DNA of 57,798 bases from the NCBI GenBank assembly GCA_029062005.1, contig JAIDQZ010000106.1, positions 1 through 57,798 of the forward strand, read 5' to 3'. The stretch comes from Muribaculaceae bacterium (GTDB lineage Bacteria > Bacteroidota > Bacteroidia > Bacteroidales > Muribaculaceae). Both the position numbers and the translations under genes were made by a program. Numbering within the stretch: position 1 is the first letter of the stretch; every line of letters begins with the position of its first letter. The notes beneath the pieces were generated by a model. It was not told the origin of the DNA. It saw only the letters and a program-made list of their open reading frames with translations, and ran no database searches. Of the stretch, positions 33,326-42,128 are shown piece by piece.

Positions 33326-34909
33326 TCAGTGACGGATCACTTTCCTACCGTCGCGGATATAAATGCCTTTTGCGGGATTCACCACGCGACGTCCGGTAAG
33401 ATCATAGTAAACATGATCTGCTGCATCTTCATCTATTCCATCCACTCCAGCTGAGGCAGACTTATATCTCACAAAGATGTCAGAGCTATGATCGAGACCA
33501 TCGGCACATTTCAGACCACCGAAAGTGACCGTTATATCCGAATCGGCATCGCATTCCATATCAGGAGCAGAAAGATAAAAGAGCATGGCTTCGGCATATT
33601 CATTATCTTTCTCAACCTTCAAAGATGAGTAAGGCACACTCACAGTCTGAGCGACATCATCCTTTACATATGAAAAATCGACGGAATCAAACATAATCTG
33701 CTGCCCGTTGAGAACCCATATCTCCATTTGATCGCCTGCCTTCAGCGGGCTTCCGGCAACCGGCATCCAGTCTGCGGCTATGCTATATGCCACGCTTTTC
33801 AGGTTATATCCGAAACCAAAGGAGTACGGACTCGCCATAGAACCTGTAAGGACATACTGACCATCGGCACTCTTAATATTTGAAACCACAAGGCTTATCG
33901 AATTACGGGCAGGCAACCCGGGAACCATCTCCTCAGGGAATCGGGTCACACCCTGCAGATCGACAGTCACCGTCTTGTCAGCAACAGTCACCGGGACGCG
34001 TTCCAAATACATCCCCGCCTCTATATTATCCTGATCACCATAATGAACTTCCGCAATAGGATGACAAGCCGGATCAAGATCTTCGCTGAATATAAGTCTC
34101 ACAAGACCTTTATCACTTCCAGGGAGATAGTATGACAAGAAATCGTAGACACCGCTATTAGGAGTTCCGACCTCTCTTATAAGTTCGGCAGGGCGTCCCG
34201 CCATTGTATATTTCAGCACCAGTTTACCAAGCCCGTCACCGAAGTCAGGGCGATTCGAAGAGTCATACACATCCCTTATACCAGTCAAAGTAAGAGTGAG
34301 TATATCACCATCCTTAATCTTATCCTCCCGGTACCATTGCCTTAGTATACTGAACCAATTTACCGATATGTATGAATCCACGACTTCAGGAGTCAATTCA
34401 ACAGACATACCATTGATATCAAGAGTACATCTGCTACATTTCACCGCAATGTTAAAAGCGATTTCAAGTCTGTAAGACGTGCTTATAGATAAAACTGAGT
34501 TTTCCGGAGACGGATCAACCGATCCCAGCTTGATAGCCTCTTTATCCACAGCAAACCTGAAATTTCCATCCGCAACGGGAGCCGGATTGTAGAAATAAAT
34601 TGTCTCCCCTTTAGTGACCGGATAAACGAACACCTTTTCGCCCGAACCACTATAAAAACTATTTTCAGAAAATATTTCTTCCTTATGTGCAGCATCCTTA
34701 TATGCACCTATGACATCGCCGGTGCAATAACTTTTAAGCACGCCCGACTGCTGAGGAGTATAATACCCCGCCACAGGAGCCAGCAGTTCATATCTGTAGA
34801 CAACTTCCGGCTGCATTTCACCCCAATCTATTGACTCGGCTGCATGCACGGATATGCCAACTGAAGTCATAGCGCAAACAAGCGAATATTTTATCGAATT
34901 GATATTCAT
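33326..34909 (-). CDS. Secreted beta-rich protein with sorting-like tail (527 aa)
   Basis: No named family is recognised. The signal peptide (about 1-23, ending VHA) leads to beta-rich repeats with 'GSVDPSPENSVLSIS' and 'IAFNIAVKCS' type Ig-like openings. The tail is 'VYYDLTGRRVVNPAKGIYIRDGRK'. It heads the minus-strand trio of secreted genes. A -7-like TATATTTG (34943-34936) lies 27 bp before its start, without a good -33. The three proteins share the tail, so they probably use the same export or anchoring route. Confidence 0.75.
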   Translation of the reverse strand: MNINSIKYSLVCAMTSVGISVHAAESIDWGEMQPEVVYRYELLAPVAGYYTPQQSGVLKSYCTGDVIGAYKDAAHKEEIFSENSFYSGSGEKVFVYPVTKGETIYFYNPAPVADGNFRFAVDKEAIKLGSVDPSPENSVLSISTSYRLEIAFNIAVKCSRCTLDINGMSVELTPEVVDSYISVNWFSILRQWYREDKIKDGDILTLTLTGIRDVYDSSNRPDFGDGLGKLVLKYTMAGRPAELIREVGTPNSGVYDFLSYYLPGSDKGLVRLIFSEDLDPACHPIAEVHYGDQDNIEAGMYLERVPVTVADKTVTVDLQGVTRFPEEMVPGLPARNSISLVVSNIKSADGQYVLTGSMASPYSFGFGYNLKSVAYSIAADWMPVAGSPLKAGDQMEIWVLNGQQIMFDSVDFSYVKDDVAQTVSVPYSSLKVEKDNEYAEAMLFYLSAPDMECDADSDITVTFGGLKCADGLDHSSDIFVRYKSASAGVDGIDEDAADHVYYDLTGRRVVNPAKGIYIRDGRKVIRH

Positions 34910-34977
34910 ATTGATTATTATTAGTTATTAAACGACAAATATATAAAAAAAAATTGAGATTATCGAAAACAGCATTG

Positions 34978-35022
34978 TTAAAAAAACAAAAAAGGGAAGG
35001 CCGCAGCAGCGAACTTCCCTTT
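34978..35022 (-). terminator. Intrinsic terminator of the TPR gene
   Basis: A perfect 9-bp stem (34991-34999 with 35014-35022) with a GC-rich loop is followed on the minus strand by TTTTGTTTTTT. It lies 100 bp downstream of the TPR membrane protein gene. Confidence 0.88.
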
Positions 35023-35124
35023 CATAAAATAAGCAAGTATGTTTTATTATTTTATGGGGCGAGGTGTGAAGAATGATCAACTAACAATGATCATTTATCA
35101 AATGATATTGATTCAGAAGTATTT

Positions 35125-35802
35125 TTAGAGACGAGCCTTTTCTCTTTCAATATATGCATCGATCGATATGCCATTGCCAAGAGAGAACTCAGGATAATCC
35201 TTCTTTATAGTCTCGTAGCAGTTGAGGGCATCGCCGTATTTCTTTTGCTCATCGTAGACAACCGCCTGCTTAAGAAGTGCGCGCGGAGCAATCTGAGGAT
35301 TACCGTTTCCTTTCTTCACAGCAGCCTTGAAAGCAGCGATCGCATCATCATATTTCTTAAGATTGACATAGCAGTCGCCGAGAAGTATCTGGGCGTTTGC
35401 ATCGAGCACCTTATCCTTTGAGCTGAATTTCTTGAGATATTTTGCAGCGTCCTCATATTTTCCGGAGTTGTAAAGGGTCTCTGCAGCGCTGAGAGCAGCG
35501 AGTTTACCCGCAGCAGTGCTGCTGTATTCGTCAGCCACTTTCTTATATTGTGCGGCAGAGAGGGAGTCATTCATCGCAGAAGACAACTCAACTTTGTTGT
35601 ATGCCTCCATCGCCTTATTATTGGTAGGAACCTTGTAAAGATAAAGCCACGCGAAAGTGAGAGCAGCCACCACAAGGATCGCTCCCATGGCAATACCCAT
35701 TGCCTTTTTGTTAGTCTCTATGTTACGACCGAGGTCAGTCAGCCTGTTGTTGATGTTTTCGAGCTGGTCAGGCTGCTCAGGTGTCTGGTTGCTTGATGCC
35801 AT
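35125..35802 (-). CDS. Membrane-anchored tetratricopeptide repeat protein
   Basis: A 225-aa protein with a short cytoplasmic N-terminus, one membrane helix (about 36-55) and an extracytoplasmic domain of about four TPR units ('AALSAAETLYNSGKYEDAAKYLKK', 'AQILLGDCYVNLKKYDDAIAAFKAAV', 'LLKQAVVYDEQKKYGDALNCYETI'). The layout resembles the YfgM-like / Tol-Pal-associated TPR group, which works as an adaptor in envelope complexes. It is monocistronic: a strong promoter (35885-35916) and a strong terminator flank it. Confidence 0.88.
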   Translation of the reverse strand: MASSNQTPEQPDQLENINNRLTDLGRNIETNKKAMGIAMGAILVVAALTFAWLYLYKVPTNNKAMEAYNKVELSSAMNDSLSAAQYKKVADEYSSTAAGKLAALSAAETLYNSGKYEDAAKYLKKFSSKDKVLDANAQILLGDCYVNLKKYDDAIAAFKAAVKKGNGNPQIAPRALLKQAVVYDEQKKYGDALNCYETIKKDYPEFSLGNGISIDAYIEREKARL

Positions 35803-35884
35803 TTCTATATAGATATTTCTTTATTTTTCTTTAAAATACAGGAGCTATTGACAGGATATTGAAATCCATAGCTCATTCGAAGCG

Positions 35885-35916
35885 CAAAGTTAATGATTTT
35901 TTTTGTGGTATGCAAA
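35885..35916 (-). promoter_or_regulatory. Consensus promoter for the TPR gene
   Basis: Minus-strand TTTG (35916-35913), a 20-bp spacer, then TAACTTTG (35892-35885). The predicted start near 35880 leaves a leader of about 78 nt. Confidence 0.75.
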
Positions 35917-35962
35917 TAATTTTAAGATAATTTTTTTTGCACTTCGTTATGGAATCTACACA

Positions 35963-36244
35963 TCACCAGACGTTGGATGGAAGATCGCGAAGAGACCGAC
36001 CAGGACCGGTGGTGTACGGATCCATAGTCCGGAACACCTTGTCCAACGGAGACGAGGGATGATTTGCCAGATCTATCTGATACTGTATGAAATCCCATGA
36101 TATACCTGTCTGGCGCATCAAGTCGCGGAGTTCTCCCATAGTCATGCGCGCATTCTGGAAAAGCTCAACTGACATTGTGCATTCGCGCGGCAACTCCTCC
36201 GGATTCTCAGGGGAAAGAGGGACTTTAATTAATTTGCGATTCAT
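35963..36244 (-). CDS. Small hypothetical protein (93 aa)
   Basis: No family is recognised. The 93-aa product ('MNRKLIKVPLSPENPEELPREC...') is soluble, without signal peptide or membrane segment. A helical middle ('TMGELRDLMRQTGISWDFIQYQIDLAN') resembles a small helix-turn-helix-like hairpin but not clearly. The codon use looks coding, and the N-terminal start at 36244 lies inside an AT-rich repeat. A -7-like TATCTTTG (36276-36269) precedes it. It is the next minus-strand gene after recG, isolated by recG's terminator. Confidence 0.55.
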   Translation of the reverse strand: MNRKLIKVPLSPENPEELPRECTMSVELFQNARMTMGELRDLMRQTGISWDFIQYQIDLANHPSSPLDKVFRTMDPYTTGPGRSLRDLPSNVW

Positions 36245-36279
36245 AATTCTTAATTGCTTGACAGAATGCAAAGATAATG

Positions 36280-36310
36280 TGGCAGACCGCCCGAAACAGG
36301 CAGTCTGCCA
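36280..36310 (-). terminator. Hairpin downstream of recG
   Basis: A 12-bp stem with one mismatch (36280-36291 with 36299-36310) closes a CGAAACA loop 22 bp after the recG stop. The T tract on the minus strand is weak (CATTATCTTTG), so termination may be incomplete. Confidence 0.65.
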
Positions 36311-36331
36311 TTAAATAATGTTAATTAATAA

Positions 36332-38449
36332 TCAGGAAATGCGTGACCAGTCGATGGAGCGGGCGAAACGGATCTGGAGCTCACGGTTAAGGATTGCAAT
36401 ACTGTCGGGAAGCAGGAGCATCTTGCCGTCGAGCAGACGCATTGCAGCATCGCGGGCCTGCCCTACTATCTGACCGTCGCGGGCAAGATTTGAGACTTTG
36501 AGGTTGAAGGCTATGCCAGATTGCTGCGTACCTTCCATGTCGCCGGGACCTCTCAGCTTCAGATCCGCTTCTGAAATCAGAAAACCGTCAGTGGTCTCTG
36601 TCATTATACCGAGACGCTTTTTAGTGTCAGTCCCTATCTGACGCTTACTCATCAGAATGCAATAACTGAGTTCGGCACCACGCCCAACCCTGCCACGCAG
36701 CTGATGAAGCTGCGAGAGCCCGAAACGCTCCGCATTTTCAATTATCATCACTGATGCGTTAGGAACATTGACTCCGACTTCAATGACGGTGGTTGCAACA
36801 AGAATAGAAGTTCCCCCGGATGCGAATTTCTGCATCTGGAAATCCTTCTCGGCAGGTTTCATCTTTCCATGCACAAGGCTCACCCCTATTCCGGGGAAAA
36901 GACCTTTCAAACGCTCGAATCCCTCTTCAGCCGACTTGAGGTCGGACTTCTCACTTTCCTGAATCAAAGGATACACGACATATGCCTGACGACCCTTCCG
37001 GATTTCGTTATAAAGATGCCTGTAAACTTCATTGCGATTGTCGTCATAGCGGAGCCATGTCTGAATCGGTTTTCGACCCGGGGGAAGCTCGTCAATGACA
37101 CTGACGTCAAGGTCGCCATACACAGTCATCGCAAGCGTACGCGGTATGGGAGTAGCTGTCATCACCAGAACATGCGGAGGCACCGTACCTTTTTTCCAGA
37201 GACGGGCACGCTGAGCCACGCCGAAACGGTGCTGCTCGTCGATCACCGCCACTCCGAGATCCCGAAACTCTACAGAATCCTCAATCAAGGCATGTGTGCC
37301 GATAAGCATATGTATCGATCCGTCGGCAAGTCCCTGCGCAATACGGCGACGTTCGGCAGTCCGGGTGCTTCCGGTCAGCAACGCCGTAGAAATCCCAAGA
37401 GGCTGCGCCCAACGGGCGAGGGCTTCAGCATGTTGTGTGGCAAGAATTTCCGTAGGAGCCATCATGGCCGCCTGCTTGCCGTTGTCGACGGCAAGCAGCA
37501 TTGTCATGAATGCCACAAGGGTCTTGCCGCTACCAACATCGCCCTGGAGAAGACGGTTCATCTGACGCCCGGTACGCATATCCTCACGAATCTCTTTGAG
37601 CACACGCTTCTGAGCTCCTGTGAGGGGAAACGGCACAACATCGGAGTAGAACTTATTGAACAGCGGACCAACTTTTGAGAATATATGCCCCTTCAACTGA
37701 AGGTTGCGCTTTCGTGAGAATTCAAGGATATGCAGTTCGAGATAGAAGAGTTCCTCAAACTTCAACCGCTCGGCAGCCTTCTGCAGCATCTGCATTGATG
37801 AAGGGCGGTGCATATTGCGAATCGCCTCATCGAAGGAGACAAGATGTCTTTCTCTGATGATCTCAGCGGGGAGTGTTTCGGGCAACGATCCTTCCGGAAT
37901 GGAATCAAGCAGGTTTGCCACAAGCGTCTGCATCAGACGTGTGGTGAATCCGCGCTTACGCAAAGTGTCTGTCAAGCCATATATGCCCCGTAACCCCTGC
38001 GGAGGGCGCTCGGGGTCGAACACCTCGACCTCAGGATGCACGAACTGCCAGGCATTGTATTTGAAGGCTGGTTTGCCGAAAAGCACATATTCCACTCCCG
38101 GACGATACATATTTCCGATAGTCTGGATTTTTGCAAACCATGTCACCTGACAAAGCCTGTCGCCGTCGGTGAAAGTCGCAGTCAGACGCTGTTTCCGACC
38201 TTCCCCTTCTCTCGAAAAGTTGATAAAACGACCCTTTATCTGAATATACGGCATTTCAGTTCCATAGAGATCCCGGATATGGTAGAAACGTGAGCGATCC
38301 ACGTGCCTGCCCGGGAAATAAAACAGCAAGTCACTGCATGAATGCATGCCAAGTTCCGATGCAAGGAGTTTTGCCCTTGCATCGCCGACCCCTTTCAAAT
38401 ATTTGAGATCTTTGTCAATGCATAATCTATTTGCAAATTCAGAATGCAT
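36332..38449 (-). CDS. recG: ATP-dependent DNA helicase RecG
   Basis: A 705-aa helicase that reverses stalled forks and processes branched DNA. The N-terminal wedge (OB-fold) domain begins 'LKYLKGVGDARAKLL'. Motif I is 'LLQGDVGSGKTLVAF', motif II the DEQH box in 'AVIDEQHRFGV', motif III 'MTATPIPRTLAMT', and motif VI 'QLRGRVGRG'. A TRG-like C-terminus is present. The length is standard for the family. A -7-like TAATTTTG (38518-38511) precedes it without a good -33 match. Confidence 0.97.
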   Translation of the reverse strand: MHSEFANRLCIDKDLKYLKGVGDARAKLLASELGMHSCSDLLFYFPGRHVDRSRFYHIRDLYGTEMPYIQIKGRFINFSREGEGRKQRLTATFTDGDRLCQVTWFAKIQTIGNMYRPGVEYVLFGKPAFKYNAWQFVHPEVEVFDPERPPQGLRGIYGLTDTLRKRGFTTRLMQTLVANLLDSIPEGSLPETLPAEIIRERHLVSFDEAIRNMHRPSSMQMLQKAAERLKFEELFYLELHILEFSRKRNLQLKGHIFSKVGPLFNKFYSDVVPFPLTGAQKRVLKEIREDMRTGRQMNRLLQGDVGSGKTLVAFMTMLLAVDNGKQAAMMAPTEILATQHAEALARWAQPLGISTALLTGSTRTAERRRIAQGLADGSIHMLIGTHALIEDSVEFRDLGVAVIDEQHRFGVAQRARLWKKGTVPPHVLVMTATPIPRTLAMTVYGDLDVSVIDELPPGRKPIQTWLRYDDNRNEVYRHLYNEIRKGRQAYVVYPLIQESEKSDLKSAEEGFERLKGLFPGIGVSLVHGKMKPAEKDFQMQKFASGGTSILVATTVIEVGVNVPNASVMIIENAERFGLSQLHQLRGRVGRGAELSYCILMSKRQIGTDTKKRLGIMTETTDGFLISEADLKLRGPGDMEGTQQSGIAFNLKVSNLARDGQIVGQARDAAMRLLDGKMLLLPDSIAILNRELQIRFARSIDWSRIS

Positions 38450-38568
38450 GATTTTTGTCGGATGTGACCCCCGGACGGCATTTCGGGTCCTGCTTTTAGC
38501 TGATTTTTTACAAAATTAATAAAAAAACGGGATTTTTTATTTATCTTTGTGAATTAATTACCAAGATC
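38450..38568. promoter_or_regulatory. Divergent recG / manC promoter region
   Basis: A 119-bp divergent gap. Minus-strand TAATTTTG (38518-38511) points to recG, and plus-strand TATCTTTG (38542-38549), 19 bp before the ATG, points to the guanylyltransferase. Neither has a convincing -33 TTTG. A GC-rich imperfect stem (GACCC...GGGTC, 38466-38489) is also present. Confidence 0.4.
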
Positions 38569-39549
38569 ATGAAGATAATATTGCTTTCAGGAGGATCGGG
38601 GAAACGTCTCTGGCCCCTTTCAAACGATGTCAGATCAAAACAGTTCCTTCAGGTGCTCGAATCGCCTGACGGAAAGAAAGAATCCATGATACAGAGGGTT
38701 GTGCGCCAGATTAATGCCACTGGTCATGCCGATGGCATAGTAGTGGCTACCGGTGAAACACAGGCAGGATACGTAAAAGACCAGTTAGGACGAAGCATAG
38801 GTATAGTCACTGAGCCATGCCGACGCGATACATTTCCGGCAATAGCTCTCTCATGCTCCTACCTCGCTACCGAAGGGACTCCTATGGAAGAGCCGGTGAT
38901 CGTGATGCCATGTGACACATATGCCGACAACTCCTATTTCGATACAGTATGCAGAATGGCAGAGGCTGTGAAACGCGGCGACGAGGAACTGATCCTTATG
39001 GGCATCACTCCCACTTATCCTTCCGAAAAGTTCGGATACATAGTGCCTGAGAAGGGTGTAGAATCAGACGGGAAGGCTATGCCGGTGGAAAGATTTACTG
39101 AAAAACCTGATGTAGAGACTGCAGCAAAACTTCTTAATGAGGGCGCGCTCTGGAACGGAGGGGTGTTCGCGTTCCGACTCGGTTATCTGATGAACATAGT
39201 AGAGAAATATATGCCGGGCAAGGATTACAAGGAGATACATTCCTGTTATGAGGAATTCCCGAAGATAAGCTTTGATTATGAGGTGGTGGAGAAAGCCAAA
39301 TCGGTCGGAGTGCTCCCTTACACAGGAGAATGGAGAGACCTCGGGACCTGGAACACTCTGACCGAGAAACTACCGTCGGCAACTGAAGGAGCGTCAAGGC
39401 TTCACGACTGCGAAAACACTCATGTGGTGAATGAACTTGGTATTCCGGTGATAGGATTAGGGCTGAAAGATGTAGTCATAGTGGTCTCACCGGAGGGAAT
39501 TCTTGTATCGGAAAAAGGGGCCTCCGAGAAACTCAAGAGTTTACTTTGA
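38569..39549 (+). CDS. manC: Mannose-1-phosphate guanylyltransferase-like enzyme
   Basis: A 326-aa cytoplasmic nucleotidyltransferase expected to make GDP-mannose from mannose-1-phosphate and GTP. The pyrophosphorylase signature 'LSGGSGKRLWPLSNDVRSKQF' (about 6-26), 'VMPCDTY' (metal-binding Asp) and 'RFTEKPD' identify it. The C-terminal mannose-6-phosphate isomerase domain of bifunctional ManC (about 480 aa) is absent. It stands alone, with no adjacent manB or GDP-mannose dehydratase. Substrate and symbol are by family similarity; another hexose-1-phosphate cannot be excluded. Confidence 0.85.
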   Translation: MKIILLSGGSGKRLWPLSNDVRSKQFLQVLESPDGKKESMIQRVVRQINATGHADGIVVATGETQAGYVKDQLGRSIGIVTEPCRRDTFPAIALSCSYLATEGTPMEEPVIVMPCDTYADNSYFDTVCRMAEAVKRGDEELILMGITPTYPSEKFGYIVPEKGVESDGKAMPVERFTEKPDVETAAKLLNEGALWNGGVFAFRLGYLMNIVEKYMPGKDYKEIHSCYEEFPKISFDYEVVEKAKSVGVLPYTGEWRDLGTWNTLTEKLPSATEGASRLHDCENTHVVNELGIPVIGLGLKDVVIVVSPEGILVSEKGASEKLKSLL

Positions 39550-39576
39550 TGATAATTTTTAAATTGGCTTTGGGTC

Positions 39577-39597
39577 GGACGCACGAGCCGTGCGTCC
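39577..39597. repeat. 21-bp palindromic repeat, copy
   Basis: GGACGCACGAGCCGTGCGTCC, broken here as GGACGCACGA / GCCGTGCGTCC, is nearly self-complementary and is followed by CTACC. It lies between the convergent manC and TolC-family genes, next to AT-rich words (39625-39650). Confidence 0.8.
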
Positions 39598-39660
39598 CTA
39601 CCTTGCTATTGAAATTATTGTCAATTCTAAATTCATAATTCTAAATTTACCCAATTATTA

Positions 39661-40977
39661 TCAATTGTTATTGTAATGTCGGAGTATACGGATGCGTAGT
39701 TGGCGTTCGTAGCGCGCCTGGAGGCGCTCTGCAAGTGCGTTGATGTAGTCGGTTTTCGACTTTTCATATTCTGTGGCATTCGCACGTCCGTTGTCATATT
39801 TCACAGTCATGGCGTCGAAAGCTGCCTTTGTATTCTCCACAGCTGATGAAGCTGCCTTTTCCTTGCTCAAGGCAGCCAAAGCCTGGGCATGGGCGGTAGA
39901 GACCGTCTTATAAAGCTGTTGCCGCACATTCTCAAGATCAAGCTCAGCATTAAGTTTGTCAAGACGGGCTCGTGCTATCGAATTCCTTGTAGAAAACCCG
40001 TCAAAAATCGGTACATTAAGTGAGAATCCCAGGGATTTTGAGAAATTATGACGCATCTGTGCCGCAAACCCCTCGTTGATGAATCCGGAGGTCTTGTAAT
40101 AGTTGGTTCCAAGTCCGGCATTGAAAGAAAGAGTTGGAATATATCCTGTCTTTGCCACATCTTCATATTCTCCTGCCGCCTGCCTCTGAACAGCGGCTGC
40201 CTTCAGCGCATGGTTGTTGATCTGCATGTTTGTCCATACCTCGGTGAGTGAAGGGATTGCGAGATTCTCTTCTGCAAGCGGGAGTATGTCGAAATCCACA
40301 TCACTGTCCAGATCAAGAAGATTTGCAAGATCAAGAAGAGCCATTACACTGTCATTCTGAGCGTTGACTACAGTAAGTTCGTCGCGGCTCACCTGAGCAC
40401 GCGCCTCAAAAAGGTCAAGTTCAGGAATCTTGCCAGCCTCAAGCAGTATCTCACGCCTCTCAAGCTCATCTTTCGACACTCCGAGGCTCAGACGCGCCAC
40501 CCCGAGATTCTCCCTCGCATAAAGAGCCTGCAGGAATGCAGCCATGACATTAACAGCCACGTCGTCCTTGACAGCTTCTGTACGCTCTACAAGAGCCTTT
40601 AGAGATGTCTCGGAATATCTTACCGAGCGTACTACCCTGAGACCCTGGAAAAGAGGGAGAGACAACTGCGCACCCACAGAGAAGGAGCGCGTGTTGCGGT
40701 TGGCATATGTGTTGTCTGCCGTCAGACCTCTGCCAAAGCTAAAATTCTGCGAACCATATCCACTGAGATTAGGCAGCACGCGGTCTTTTGCCTCCCGTAC
40801 GGCAAGCTCGCCCTGTCGGGTGGCATTGATGCGCTGACGTACCTCCACGTTATGTGTCAGGGCATAGCTGATACATGAATCAAGGCTCCAAGCCTCCCCG
40901 GCATGCAGCAATGGAGAACAGTCAAACATCAGGAATGATGCGAGAGCTACAGACAGATTTCTAAAATTCAGTTTCAT
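39661..40977 (-). CDS. TolC family outer-membrane efflux protein
   Basis: A 438-aa outer-membrane channel of the OEP/TolC family that connects periplasmic adaptors to the exterior. The signal peptide (about 1-26) is followed by two OEP repeats rich in heptad helices ('LFQGLRVVRSVRYSE', 'VPIFDGFSTRNSIARARLDKLNAELDLENVRQQL'). The start at 40977 ('MKLNFRNLS') is chosen over the open upstream frame because it gives the signal peptide. It is the last gene of the exporter operon, 4 bp after the adaptor stop. Confidence 0.92.
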   Translation of the reverse strand: MKLNFRNLSVALASFLMFDCSPLLHAGEAWSLDSCISYALTHNVEVRQRINATRQGELAVREAKDRVLPNLSGYGSQNFSFGRGLTADNTYANRNTRSFSVGAQLSLPLFQGLRVVRSVRYSETSLKALVERTEAVKDDVAVNVMAAFLQALYARENLGVARLSLGVSKDELERREILLEAGKIPELDLFEARAQVSRDELTVVNAQNDSVMALLDLANLLDLDSDVDFDILPLAEENLAIPSLTEVWTNMQINNHALKAAAVQRQAAGEYEDVAKTGYIPTLSFNAGLGTNYYKTSGFINEGFAAQMRHNFSKSLGFSLNVPIFDGFSTRNSIARARLDKLNAELDLENVRQQLYKTVSTAHAQALAALSKEKAASSAVENTKAAFDAMTVKYDNGRANATEYEKSKTDYINALAERLQARYERQLRIRILRHYNNN

Positions 40978-40981
40978 TGTA

Positions 40982-42073
40982 TTAGAGTTTTTCGGCGCGT
41001 ACAACATCTGATTTCTTCAAGCCTTTTTTGATCTCAACATTAATGCCGTCGGAAAGACCGGTCACCACCGGACGACGATCGAACTTCGGCGATGGCAAGG
41101 TATCGGTGCGGACATACACGAAAGTACTGTCACGCTCGAAGACCACCACACTTTCAGGTAAACCCAGCACATCTTTCACCTCCGAAAGGAGAATGGTGGC
41201 ATTAGCGCTATAGCCTGAACGCAGTGCAGTGGCATCGCCGACAGTGATAGCCGCCTTGATCTCAAAACTGTTGGCGCCGTTGTTCTCGGTACCTTTAGGC
41301 GAGATATACTCCAGCACTGCAGAAGGGTGAAGGTCTGGGACCGCCCCAATGGTGATCTCCATATTCATCCCGGGCTTGAGCATACCGACTTCAGTCTCAT
41401 CCACATTTCCTTTGAAGATCAGATTGGTCATATCCGCAATGGTGGCTACTGTGGTGCCGTCATTCATAGTATTAGCCTGAATCACCGAAGAGCCAACCTT
41501 TACAGGCACATCAAGGACAAGACCGGTGATGGTGGCGCGAACAAGAGTATTGCTTTCCTGTGCATTGAACTGGGAGACACCTTCCTTGACTATGCGGTAA
41601 GAATCATTGGCATAATCAAGATCCTGCCGGGCCTTCACAAGAGTCTTTTCCGCATTCTCATATTCCTCCCGCGATATAACTTTCTTTTCGTAAAGATATT
41701 TAGAACGGTTAAACTTCACAAGGGCATCTTCCACTTCCACCTTAGCCGCATCGATACGCGACTGGGCAGATGAAAGCTGGGATGCTTCCGGAATGACTTT
41801 GATGCGTGCTATCACGTCCCCTTCATGCACGAAATCGCCTGCCTCAACATCTATCTGCGATATTATGCCGGATATCTGCGGCTTCACCTGAATTTCATCG
41901 CGTGGCTCAATTTTGCCGTTGAGCACCGTAGTGCGCCGAATGTCCATCACTTCCGGCACTACCGTGGCATAATGATCCTCCTTGGGCTTTGAGTTCCGGT
42001 AAAGGAAGTAGAATGTGCCCGCAACTATGGCGGCAACGATTATCCACAGGAAGATTTTTAGAATTTTTTTCAT
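40982..42073 (-). CDS. HlyD/MacA-type periplasmic adaptor
   Basis: A 363-aa membrane-fusion protein with one N-terminal helix (about 7-24), a lipoyl/barrel-sandwich half ('IKPQISGIISQIDVEAGDFV' type, about 60-95), a coiled-coil hairpin (about 100-165, heptads with 'LVKARQDLDYANDSYRIV') and a C-terminal beta-barrel. It bridges the MacB-like permeases and the TolC-like channel. It follows the second permease by 55 bp and precedes the TolC gene by 4 bp. Confidence 0.92.
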   Translation of the reverse strand: MKKILKIFLWIIVAAIVAGTFYFLYRNSKPKEDHYATVVPEVMDIRRTTVLNGKIEPRDEIQVKPQISGIISQIDVEAGDFVHEGDVIARIKVIPEASQLSSAQSRIDAAKVEVEDALVKFNRSKYLYEKKVISREEYENAEKTLVKARQDLDYANDSYRIVKEGVSQFNAQESNTLVRATITGLVLDVPVKVGSSVIQANTMNDGTTVATIADMTNLIFKGNVDETEVGMLKPGMNMEITIGAVPDLHPSAVLEYISPKGTENNGANSFEIKAAITVGDATALRSGYSANATILLSEVKDVLGLPESVVVFERDSTFVYVRTDTLPSPKFDRRPVVTGLSDGINVEIKKGLKKSDVVRAEKL

Positions 42074-42128
42074 ATTTTGGGTATTTAGTCAACAGTTTTT
42101 TGATTCATATAGCGGCAACAAAGGTCTG

